A stretch of 5,003 nucleotides of DNA, from contig JAFGRZ010000326.1 of the NCBI GenBank assembly GCA_016934895.1, positions 1 through 5,003 on the forward strand, given 5' to 3'. Shown piece after piece: positions 1 through 5,003 of this stretch. The DNA comes from Candidatus Aminicenantota bacterium (GTDB lineage Bacteria; Acidobacteriota; Aminicenantia; Aminicenantales; UBA8522). The translations under genes and the position numbers were made by a program. Position 1 is the stretch's first letter. The number at the start of each line of letters is the position of its first letter. A model generated the notes under the pieces. That model was not told the DNA's origin, made no database searches, and saw only the letters and a program-made list of their open reading frames with translations.

Positions 1-18
1 GCAAAGTCTCTTCTCCTG

Positions 19-48
19 TTGCCATCCGGGATGGGGTTGTGCTATAAG
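19..48 (+). promoter_or_regulatory. Candidate sigma-70-type promoter for the threonine dehydrogenase gene
   Basis: A -35-like TTGCCA at 19-24 is followed after 18 bases by a -10-like TATAAG at 43-48, and the TG at 40-41 gives an extended -10 arrangement (TGcTATAAG). The predicted transcript would start near 55 and carry a leader of about 50 bases before the ATG at 104. This is a match by eye only; sigma-factor consensus in this organism is unknown, and the gene could instead be transcribed from upstream of the window. Confidence 0.4.
22..34. repeat. Perfect 6+1+6 inverted repeat inside the candidate promoter
   Basis: CCATCC and GGATGG flank a single central G, forming a perfect dyad between the candidate -35 and -10 boxes. 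The position would suit a repressor operator. As RNA it could fold only as a 5-bp stem with a 3-base loop, and no T-run follows, so it is not a good terminator. A dyad this short could occur by chance, so the function is an inference. Confidence 0.3.
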
Positions 49-90
49 AGAGTCCCGTTCGGTCTCTCTGATCGAGACGATTCTATCCAC

Positions 91-97
91 AAGGAGG
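91..97 (+). promoter_or_regulatory. Strong Shine-Dalgarno site for threonine dehydrogenase
   Basis: AAGGAGG lies six bases upstream of the ATG at 104, a near-ideal anti-16S match and spacing. It fixes the start. The reading frame stays open to the left window edge but holds no ATG, GTG or TTG upstream, so no N-terminal extension is supported. Confidence 0.85.
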
Positions 98-103
98 TCA
101 TTC

Positions 104-1084
104 ATGAGTGCCGAGATGAAAAGGATCATGGTCACCGGTGCCGTTGGGCAGATCGGCTCCGAACTGACCATGGCCCTGCGTGAAAAATACGGGAACGACA
201 ATGTCCTGGCCACAGGACACAAGACCCAGCCGAGCAAGACGCTTCTCGAATCCGGCCCCTTCGAGTTCATCAACGTCTCCAAGCGAGAGACTTTCGACGA
301 CCTCATCAAAAAATACAGGATCGACACGATCTATCATATGTCGGCCATCCTCTCCGCGGCTGGCGAGAAGAATCCCAAGCTCTGCTGGGACGTCAACATG
401 AACGGTACTTCCAACATCCTGGATGCGGCCGTCGACCACAAGCTGGTCCGGGTGTTCATCCCCAGCTCGATCGCCGCCTTCGGTCCGGAGACGCCGCGTC
501 TCAACACCCCCAACGACACTATCCTCAAACCCAAAACCATGTACGGCGTGACCAAGGTGGCCGGCGAGCTCCTCTGCGACTACTACGTCAAGCGCTTCAA
601 CGTTGACGTCCGCGGCTGCCGCTACCCCGGCATCATCAGCTACGAGACCCTTCCCGGCGGCGGGACGACGGACTACGCCGTGGCTATCTTCTTCGAAGCG
701 GTCAAGACCAAGAGCTACACCTGCTTCCTTCGCGAGGATTCAAGGCTCCCGATGATGTACATGCCCGACTGCCTGAAGGCGACCTTCGACCTGATGGAGG
801 CGGACTTCTCCAAACTCAAGCACCATTCCGACTTCAACGTGACGGCGATGAGCTTCTCGGCCGGCGAGCTCGCCGCCGAGATCAAGAAGCACATCCCGGA
901 GTTCCGCGTCGCCTACGAGCCCGATTTCAGGCAGGCGATCGCCGATTCCTGGCCGCAATCGATCGACGATACCGCGGCCCGGGAGGAATGGGGCTGGAAG
1001 CCGGACTACGATCTCACGCGGATGACCGAGGACATGCTCGGCGTTCTCCAGAAGCGGTTCGAAGCCGGCACCCTGAATTATTGA
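104..1084 (+). CDS. L-threonine 3-dehydrogenase, SDR (epimerase-like) type
   Basis: This 326-residue protein is an extended short-chain dehydrogenase. It closely resembles the UDP-galactose-epimerase-like threonine dehydrogenases, not the zinc-dependent MDR enzyme of E. coli. Those enzymes oxidise L-threonine with NAD+ to 2-amino-3-oxobutanoate, which 2-amino-3-ketobutyrate CoA ligase splits to glycine and acetyl-CoA; it should be cytosolic. The Rossmann motif GAVGQIG spans G12-G18, the catalytic tetrad region shows S121/S122 and Y147-x3-K151 (MYGVTK), and the segments RYPGIIS (173-179), LPGGGTTDYAV (183-193) and LPMMYMPD (215-222) are typical of this subfamily. Length is normal and the protein looks complete. 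One oddity is that strand beta-2 ends in ATGHK (36-40), where many homologues have an Asp that holds the NAD adenosine ribose. No CoA ligase gene is visible; it may lie upstream. The next gene starts 23 bases after the stop, so co-transcription is possible. Confidence 0.9.
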   Translation: MSAEMKRIMVTGAVGQIGSELTMALREKYGNDNVLATGHKTQPSKTLLESGPFEFINVSKRETFDDLIKKYRIDTIYHMSAILSAAGEKNPKLCWDVNMNGTSNILDAAVDHKLVRVFIPSSIAAFGPETPRLNTPNDTILKPKTMYGVTKVAGELLCDYYVKRFNVDVRGCRYPGIISYETLPGGGTTDYAVAIFFEAVKTKSYTCFLREDSRLPMMYMPDCLKATFDLMEADFSKLKHHSDFNVTAMSFSAGELAAEIKKHIPEFRVAYEPDFRQAIADSWPQSIDDTAAREEWGWKPDYDLTRMTEDMLGVLQKRFEAGTLNY

Positions 1085-1107
1085 AATAAAATCAAGTCAG
1101 GCAGAAG

Positions 1108-1578
1108 ATGACCAGGAAGGCGGCTCTTGCGGCCGTGTTCATCTTCGCCTCCGGATGCCGCAACCCCTTTTCGCCCGGCAATCCCTCACTCCGGGACCTC
1201 CTCGACGCTGCCGAGGAGATCACTATCGACGGCCGGAGACTGACCCTGGAGACGTATCTCTGGCGTGACTTCATGCCCGGAGTCGGATCAGGAGGAGGCC
1301 CGCTCCTGGCCCTTGTCCGGGTGACGGCCGTGGACCGGCTGCCTTTTCCTTCAGCCGTCGACGCCGACCGGCTGTGGATCGTCCGCCAGGATGCCGTCTG
1401 GGAAAAAGAACTCTCCGAAACCATAAATGAAAGCCCGCATCAGCTTTCCAAGATGGCCCGCGACGGACCCCGGTGGGGCCCTTCTGTCTATGTGGACGTC
1501 ATTGTCAGGGTCGTTCACATCACAGGTAAGAGATACCTGTTGCGCGCCTCGCATCAGCTCATCGGCGCCGCCTACTAG
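1108..1578 (+). CDS. Small probable lipoprotein of unknown function
   Basis: I do not recognise this 156-residue protein. The N-terminus has a short basic region (TRK), a hydrophobic core (residues 5-14) and an ASGC sequence ending at C17, which reads as a lipoprotein signal peptide, although Ala replaces the usual Leu at -3. The mature part begins CRNPFSPG. It contains a charged segment around 28-50, a Gly-rich turn (GSGGG, 60-64), alternating hydrophobic strands (LLALVRVTAV, 66-75; VYVDVIVRVV, 127-136) and a Tyr C-terminus, suggesting a small beta-rich fold. Against the idea of a spurious frame are the signal peptide and a start decided by an in-frame TAA at 1087-1089 with no other start codon before the ATG. 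The Shine-Dalgarno is weak (AGG at 1099-1101). It follows the threonine dehydrogenase by 23 bases. I infer membrane anchoring on the periplasmic side; function is unknown. Confidence 0.7.
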   Translation: MTRKAALAAVFIFASGCRNPFSPGNPSLRDLLDAAEEITIDGRRLTLETYLWRDFMPGVGSGGGPLLALVRVTAVDRLPFPSAVDADRLWIVRQDAVWEKELSETINESPHQLSKMARDGPRWGPSVYVDVIVRVVHITGKRYLLRASHQLIGAAY

Positions 1579-1621
1579 AGTCCGGGCCGCCGGCGTGATC
1601 TTATCGGCATCGGAATTAAAC

Positions 1622-1650
1622 TTGAAAACAGCCGTCTTTTTGATTAGAGT
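1622..1650 (+). promoter_or_regulatory. Candidate promoter ahead of the DUF1028 gene
   Basis: The 90-base gap after the lipoprotein gene becomes AT-rich towards its right end. TTGAAA at 1622-1627 and TAGAGT at 1645-1650 are separated by 17 bases, matching the -35 (5/6) and -10 (4/6) consensus. The predicted start, near 1657, would fall at the Shine-Dalgarno and leave only about 12 bases of leader, which weakens the case. If real, it separates the DUF1028/GH109 pair from the upstream genes. No hairpin plus T-run terminator is visible in the gap. Confidence 0.28.
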
Positions 1651-1656
1651 TCTGCC

Positions 1657-1665
1657 GAGGAGGAG
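1657..1665 (+). promoter_or_regulatory. Shine-Dalgarno site for the DUF1028 gene
   Basis: GAGGAGGAG sits just upstream of the ATG at 1669 and supports that start, which also gives a well-formed signal peptide. The eleven bases AGGAGGAGACC (1658-1668) recur exactly before the next gene. Confidence 0.8.
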
Positions 1666-1668
1666 ACC

Positions 1669-2661
1669 ATGAAAAAGAGCCTGATCGTTGTCATTATCCT
1701 TGTACTTTTTATATCCCTCCCTGCGTCAGAAAAGCCGGTGACGCCGGTCCACACCTACTCGATCGTTGCCATCGATCGGGAGACGGGCGAATTGGGCGCC
1801 GCCGTGCAATCCCACTGGTTCTCGGTCGGCTCGAGCGTCATCTGGGCGGAATCGGGAATCGGAGCGGTCTGCACTCAGTCCTTCATCGAGGCATCGTACG
1901 GACCGCTCGGCCTTGAGCTCATGCGGGCCGGGAAGACGGCCGAAGAGGCGCTGGCGGGCTTGCTCAAAGCGGATCCGTTCGAGGCCGTCCGCCAGGTGGC
2001 CATGATCGACGGTCAAGGCCGGCCCGCCGCGCACACCGGAAAAAGCTGCATCCCCGAAGCCGGACATTTTGTCGGCGACGGATTCAGCTGCCAGGCCAAC
2101 CTGATGCTCAAAAATACGGTCTGGAACGCCATGGCCGAAGCTTTTGAGAACACCGAAGGCGAACTCGTGGACCGTCTGATGGCCGCGCTCGAAGCCGCCC
2201 AAGGGGAAGGCGGCGATATCCGGGGCAAGCAGTCCGCGGCCATCATCGTCGTCAGGGGCGAGGGCTCGGGGGCCTGGTGGAGAGACAGGGCTTATGACCT
2301 CCGGGTCGAGGACCACGACAATCCTCTCGGCGAGCTCAAAAGGCTCATCCGGTTGAATAAAGCGTACAATTTCATGAACACGGGGGACGAACTCCTGACC
2401 GAGAACAAGGTCGAGGAAGCCATGAGGTCCTACACCCGGGCGATGGAGATGTATCCGGATAACGCTGAGATGGTCTTCTGGCCGGCGGTCACGCTCGCCT
2501 CCACGGGGAAAGTGGAAGAGAGCCTGCCCCTCTTCAAGAAGGTCTTCGCCATGGACCCCAACTGGGCCGTCCTGGTGACCCGGCTTCCCCAAGTCGGCCA
2601 GCTTCCCAAAGACAAGGGGCTTCTCAAGAAGATCCTGGCTCAGGCTCCCAAAACGAAATAG
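1669..2661 (+). CDS. Secreted DUF1028 (Ntn-hydrolase-like) protein with C-terminal TPRs
   Basis: This 330-residue protein has three parts. Residues 1-20 form a Sec-type signal peptide (KK, then a long hydrophobic run), without a lipobox. Residues 28 to about 228 are a DUF1028 domain, seen in TYSIVAID (29-36), TGELGAAVQS (39-48), GIGAVCTQ (63-70) and the hallmark GDIRGKQSAA (182-191). Residues from about 232 to 300 look like two tetratricopeptide units (NTGDELLTENKVEEAMRSYT, 237-256; a second near 270-296). DUF1028 belongs to the Ntn-hydrolase fold class; its substrate is not established to my knowledge. In short cytosolic homologues the TFSIVA-type motif lies at the N-terminus. By analogy S31 could be the exposed nucleophile after processing, but that would require cleavage well beyond the normal signal-peptide site, so this is inference. 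The TPRs suggest a partner protein. The TAG stop (2659-2661) overlaps the Shine-Dalgarno of the GH109-like gene 11 bases upstream of its start, implying translational linkage. Confidence 0.85.
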   Translation: MKKSLIVVIILVLFISLPASEKPVTPVHTYSIVAIDRETGELGAAVQSHWFSVGSSVIWAESGIGAVCTQSFIEASYGPLGLELMRAGKTAEEALAGLLKADPFEAVRQVAMIDGQGRPAAHTGKSCIPEAGHFVGDGFSCQANLMLKNTVWNAMAEAFENTEGELVDRLMAALEAAQGEGGDIRGKQSAAIIVVRGEGSGAWWRDRAYDLRVEDHDNPLGELKRLIRLNKAYNFMNTGDELLTENKVEEAMRSYTRAMEMYPDNAEMVFWPAVTLASTGKVEESLPLFKKVFAMDPNWAVLVTRLPQVGQLPKDKGLLKKILAQAPKTK

Positions 2662-2667
2662 GAGGAG
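2660..2667 (+). promoter_or_regulatory. Shine-Dalgarno site of the GH109-like gene, overlapping the preceding stop codon
   Basis: AGGAGGAG begins inside the TAG stop of the DUF1028 gene and is five bases from the ATG at 2673. Ribosomes finishing the upstream gene would be placed directly at this site, which favours coupled synthesis of the two exported proteins. Confidence 0.82.
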
Positions 2668-2672
2668 ACCGG

Positions 2673-4040
2673 ATGTCAAAATCTTCACCCAGTCAAGTCA
2701 ATCGGAGGGAATTCCTGAAGATCGGAGTGGCCGCAGGCCTTGGAGCCGCTATGGGGAGTTCGATTCTGACTTCATGCCGGTCCAAAAAGTCGGCCGGAGA
2801 CACCCTGATCGAGTTCAAAGTCCCGCCGATCGATCCCGTGCGCATCGGTTTCGTCGGCGTCGGCGGCATGGGCTCGGCCCATGTCCGCAATTTCCTCAAG
2901 ATCGAGGGGATTGAGATCAAAGCCGTCTGCGATATCGTCGAGGACAAGGTCGCCCGCATCCAGGGCTGGTGCGAGGAAGCCGACCGTCCCCGGCCGGAAG
3001 GCTATACCCGCGGCGACCGGGACTTCGAGCGGCTCTGCGATCGCGACGACCTCGACCTCGTCTTCACGGCCACGCCCTGGGAATGGCACGTGCCCGTATG
3101 TTTGGCCGCCATGAAAGCCGGCAAGCACGCCGCCACCGAAGTCCCGGCGGCCTACACGATCGATGACTGCTGGGCTCTCGTCGAGACCGCTGAAAAAGCC
3201 CGCCGCCACTGCATCATGATGGAGAACTGCTGTTACGACCGTCCCGAGATGCTCTGTCTCAATCTGGTCAGGAAGGGCCTTCTCGGCGAGATCTTCCATG
3301 CCGAGGCCGGCTATCTTCACGACCTCCGCGGCGTCAAGTTCAGCGGCCAGGGCGAGGCTCTCTGGCGGCCGCAGCATTCGATCGCGCGAAACGGCAACCT
3401 CTATCCCACCCACGGGTTGGGCCCGGTCAGCCAATGCCTGGATATCAACCGGGGGGACCGCTTCGACACCCTCGTCTCGATGAGCAGCAAGTCCATGGGG
3501 CTCAACCTCTATTGCGCCGAAAAATTCGGGCCGGACAGCTTGCAGGCCAAACAAAAATACGTCCTCGGCGATGTCAATGTTTCACTCATCCGGACGGTCA
3601 ACGGCAAGGTCATCACCCTCTACCACGACACTTCATCGCCCCGGCCTTACAGCCGCATCCACATCGTCCAGGGGACAAAGGGCATCTTCGAAAAATATCC
3701 GGACCGCGTCTACATCGAGGGCCGCAGCCCCGCGGATGAATGGGAAATCCTTGACAGCTATTATATCGAGCACGATCATCCCGTCTGGAGGCAACTCGAG
3801 GAGAGATCGAAGGGCGCCGGACACGGGGGGATGGACTTCATCGAGGATTACCGTCTCGTCGAAGCCCTGCGCAACGGCCGGCCCCTCGACATGGATGTCT
3901 ATGACGCGGCCGCCTGGAGTGTCGTCACTCCGCTCAGCGAACGATCGGTCGCCAAGCGCGGCCGGCCGGTCGACTTTCCCGACTTCACGCGCGGTCGCTG
4001 GAAAGAGTCCCGGCCGCTCCACGTCATGGAAGTCACCTGA
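2673..4040 (+). CDS. Tat-exported Gfo/Idh/MocA-family lipoprotein, GH109-type (alpha-N-acetylgalactosaminidase-like)
   Basis: This 455-residue protein starts with a twin-arginine signal (NRREFLK, 10-16), a hydrophobic stretch (18-32) and a lipobox LTSC with C35, so it is probably exported folded and lipid-anchored. A Rossmann domain follows: GVGGMG (62-67) binds the dinucleotide and D87 (AVCDI) fits the NAD ribose contact. Family motifs include TPWEWH (134-139), ATEVPAA (154-160), ENCCYD (184-189), RKGLLGEI (200-207) and YPTHGLGP (244-251). In GH109 the enzyme uses tightly bound NAD+ to cleave terminal GalNAc by oxidation, elimination and reduction. From memory, the active site of the Elizabethkingia enzyme includes E149, Y179, Y225 and H228; E156, Y188, Y244 and H247 here appear equivalent, with identical YxxH spacing. 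Cofactor loading in the cytoplasm explains Tat export. Substrate is uncertain: related Tat-exported oxidoreductases of unknown activity exist. It is likely co-expressed with the DUF1028 gene and overlaps the convergent ATPase gene by 8 bases. Confidence 0.85.
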   Translation: MSKSSPSQVNRREFLKIGVAAGLGAAMGSSILTSCRSKKSAGDTLIEFKVPPIDPVRIGFVGVGGMGSAHVRNFLKIEGIEIKAVCDIVEDKVARIQGWCEEADRPRPEGYTRGDRDFERLCDRDDLDLVFTATPWEWHVPVCLAAMKAGKHAATEVPAAYTIDDCWALVETAEKARRHCIMMENCCYDRPEMLCLNLVRKGLLGEIFHAEAGYLHDLRGVKFSGQGEALWRPQHSIARNGNLYPTHGLGPVSQCLDINRGDRFDTLVSMSSKSMGLNLYCAEKFGPDSLQAKQKYVLGDVNVSLIRTVNGKVITLYHDTSSPRPYSRIHIVQGTKGIFEKYPDRVYIEGRSPADEWEILDSYYIEHDHPVWRQLEERSKGAGHGGMDFIEDYRLVEALRNGRPLDMDVYDAAAWSVVTPLSERSVAKRGRPVDFPDFTRGRWKESRPLHVMEVT

Positions 4041-4791
4041 GGACGAGCTTGCGTCCGTTCCAGTCCAGGATTTTCATTTTCATCCCGTAGACGCTCTCGA
4101 GCAGCGGCTCCCGGAAGACCTCCTCCGGCTTGCCCGAAGCGACGACCTCCCCGTTTTTCATGAACACCATCGCGTCCGCATACTGGACCGCCATCTCCAG
4201 GCTGTGGAGGGTCACCAGGATCGTCTTCTGTTTTTCGATCGCCAGTTTCCTGACCAGCTGCAAAACCTCGGTTTCGTGTTTGGGATCGAGGAAGATGGTC
4301 GGCTCGTCCATCAGCAGGATCTTTGATCTCTGGGCCAGCGCCCGGGCGATCAACACCAATCGGCGCTCGCCGCTGCTGAGCTCGCTGATCGACCTCCCGG
4401 AATAAGCGCTCAAGCCGACGAACTCGAGGGCCTCTTCGGCGGCCTTGGTATCCTCACGCGAAGGCAAAGCAAACGGAGAGATATAGGCCGCCCGCCCCAT
4501 CAGGACGAAATCGGCGACCAGGTAGTTGAACACCGTATCGTGCTCCTGAGGAACATAGCCGATGAGCCGGGCCCGGTCCGCGCTGCGGAGTGAGGCGATA
4601 TCCCGGCCGTCGATGAGCAGAGTTCCTTTCGAGACCGGAAGGACGGCCCCGATGCATTTCAGGAACGTCGTCTTGCCGGCGCCGTTCGGCCCGACGATCG
4701 CCGTCACCCCGGCGCTCTCGAACCGGAGAGCCGGCACCCTGAGGCTGAAATTCTTGTAGGCAAACGAAAGGTTTTTTACGCAAACGCTCAC
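4033..4791 (-). CDS. ABC importer ATP-binding protein, FecE/BtuD/HmuV type
   Basis: This 252-residue cytoplasmic ATPase has the usual elements in order: Walker A GPNGAGKTT (34-42), Q-loop Q82 in YVPQE, signature LSSGE (138-142), Walker B ILLMDEP (158-164), D-loop around L168-D169, and switch H196 (TLH). The segments DFVLMGRAAY (94-103) and EPLLESVYGM (228-237) are characteristic of importers for iron-siderophores, heme or cobalamin; which one cannot be told from this protein. Length is normal. The second signature residue is Ser, not Gly, and ERRLV replaces the usual E-R/Q-Q-R-V. The start is GTG at 4791, overlapping the TGA of the permease (GTGA, 4788-4791), so the two are probably translationally coupled. 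At its 3' end it overlaps the convergent GH109-like gene (stop TGA read from 4035 to 4033). No terminator is visible there. Confidence 0.92.
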   Translation of the reverse strand: MSVCVKNLSFAYKNFSLRVPALRFESAGVTAIVGPNGAGKTTFLKCIGAVLPVSKGTLLIDGRDIASLRSADRARLIGYVPQEHDTVFNYLVADFVLMGRAAYISPFALPSREDTKAAEEALEFVGLSAYSGRSISELSSGERRLVLIARALAQRSKILLMDEPTIFLDPKHETEVLQLVRKLAIEKQKTILVTLHSLEMAVQYADAMVFMKNGEVVASGKPEEVFREPLLESVYGMKMKILDWNGRKLVLR

Positions 4792-5003
4792 AGCCAGACC
4801 TTCTTCGTTTTTTTCAGCAGGATGAGGAAGATCGGTATTCCGACGAGGCTGGTGAAGATGCCGACCGGGATCTCGAACGAGCTGACTCCCCGGATGATAT
4901 CGTCGGCCACCAGCATGATGCTCGCGCCCATGGCGGCGGACATGGGGATGACCAGCCGGTTGTCCGCCCCGAACATCAGGCGGACGAAATGGGGGACGAT
5001 GAA
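4788..5003 (-). CDS. FecCD-family ABC permease, C-terminal fragment (runs off the right edge)
   Basis: Seventy-one residues are visible; the frame is open to the window edge and most of the protein lies outside. The first visible residues, FIVPHFVRLMFGADNR, match the conserved cytoplasmic loop motif (usually G-L-I-V-P-H-x-x-R) that contacts the ATPase in BtuC/FecCD/FhuB permeases. Two membrane segments follow (about 18-34 and 46-63), the second carrying the family's C-terminal motif EIPVGIFTSLVGIPIF (44-59), and the protein ends in a basic tail (KKTKK). It should form the membrane channel for the adjacent ATPase and work with a periplasmic binding protein, probably encoded further right. The internal ATG at 4976 is not the true start because the family motif extends beyond it. 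Confidence 0.9.
   Translation of the reverse strand, partial: FIVPHFVRLMFGADNRLVIPMSAAMGASIMLVADDIIRGVSSFEIPVGIFTSLVGIPIFLILLKKTKKVWL
4799..4806 (-). promoter_or_regulatory. Shine-Dalgarno-like site deciding the GTG start of the ATPase gene
   Basis: Read on the minus strand, GAAGAAGG lies seven bases before the GTG at 4791-4789, inside the permease coding sequence. Together with the GTGA overlap it supports GTG as the true start; the next in-frame ATG would fall within the conserved domain and remove the Walker A motif. Confidence 0.6.

Noticed and set aside
47..78. Leader hairpins (AGAGAG with CTCTCT; GTCTC with GAGAC) as a riboswitch or attenuator
   Set aside because: The stems are 5-6 bp, compete with each other and match no known riboswitch; no T-run follows.
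1..103. Possible end of an upstream gene (a plus frame stops at 45-47)
   Set aside because: Only 14 residues are visible with no family signal, and this stretch also holds the candidate promoter; it cannot be called as a gene tail.
1726..2688. Minus-strand open frame of about 320 codons opposite the DUF1028 gene
   Set aside because: It mirrors a well-supported gene in a GC-rich genome, where codon bias leaves long antisense frames; its translation shows no recognisable motif, and it has no convincing start signal.
2772..3554. Minus-strand open frame of about 260 codons opposite the GH109-like gene
   Set aside because: Fully inside a gene with clear family motifs; the antisense translation is low-complexity in acidic and Ala/Gly residues and matches nothing known.
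4041..4056. Hairpin GGACG-AGCTTG-CGTCC after the GH109-like stop, as a terminator
   Set aside because: Only 5 bp, no T-run follows, and it lies within the coding sequence of the opposing ATPase gene.
3571..4326. Plus-strand frame running from the GH109-like gene into the ATPase region
   Set aside because: It crosses two real genes on opposite strands, and its Ser/Arg/Pro-rich composition is typical of an out-of-frame reading.
1..5003. CRISPR arrays, tRNA or rRNA genes, insertion sequences, long direct repeats
   Set aside because: None seen on either strand; the window is almost entirely explained by ordinary protein genes.

Overview
The window is GC-rich (roughly 60 % by eye) and densely coded. 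It carries at least two exported proteins with lipoprotein-type signals, one of them on a twin-arginine (Tat) signal, which points to a diderm (Gram-negative-type) bacterium. The gene mix (SDR-type threonine dehydrogenase, secreted DUF1028-TPR protein, Tat-lipoprotein GH109-like protein) would suit a heterotrophic, peptide- and glycan-degrading lineage such as Aminicenantes/Acidobacteriota-like bacteria. That assignment is a weak inference, since no rRNA or marker gene is present.

Layout. Positions 1-103 are a leader with a candidate promoter (TTGCCA...TATAAG), a small perfect inverted repeat in its spacer and a strong Shine-Dalgarno site. Four plus-strand genes follow: an SDR-family L-threonine 3-dehydrogenase (104-1084), a small unrecognised probable lipoprotein (1108-1578), a secreted DUF1028 Ntn-hydrolase-like protein with C-terminal TPRs (1669-2661), and a Gfo/Idh/MocA-fold, GH109-type glycosidase or oxidoreductase with a Tat signal and lipobox (2673-4040). 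The last two are tightly linked: the stop codon of the first overlaps the Shine-Dalgarno of the second. The 90-base gap at 1579-1668 may hold a separate promoter.

On the minus strand, convergent and overlapping the GH109-like gene by 8 bases, lies the end of a FecCD/FecE-type ABC importer operon: an ATPase (4791 down to 4033, GTG start) preceded by the C-terminal 71 residues of its permease, which runs off the right edge. Permease and ATPase overlap by four bases (GTGA). The substrate is probably an iron-siderophore, heme or cobalamin.

How the genes work together. The threonine dehydrogenase is cytoplasmic amino-acid catabolism (threonine to 2-amino-3-oxobutanoate, then glycine and acetyl-CoA). 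The DUF1028-TPR protein and the GH109-like lipoprotein are both predicted to act outside the cytoplasm and are probably co-translated, so they may share a substrate such as an amino-sugar glycan or peptidoglycan-type material. That pair is the most interesting element here. I found no CRISPR, RNA gene, mobile element or clear terminator, and no evidence of a wholly new system.
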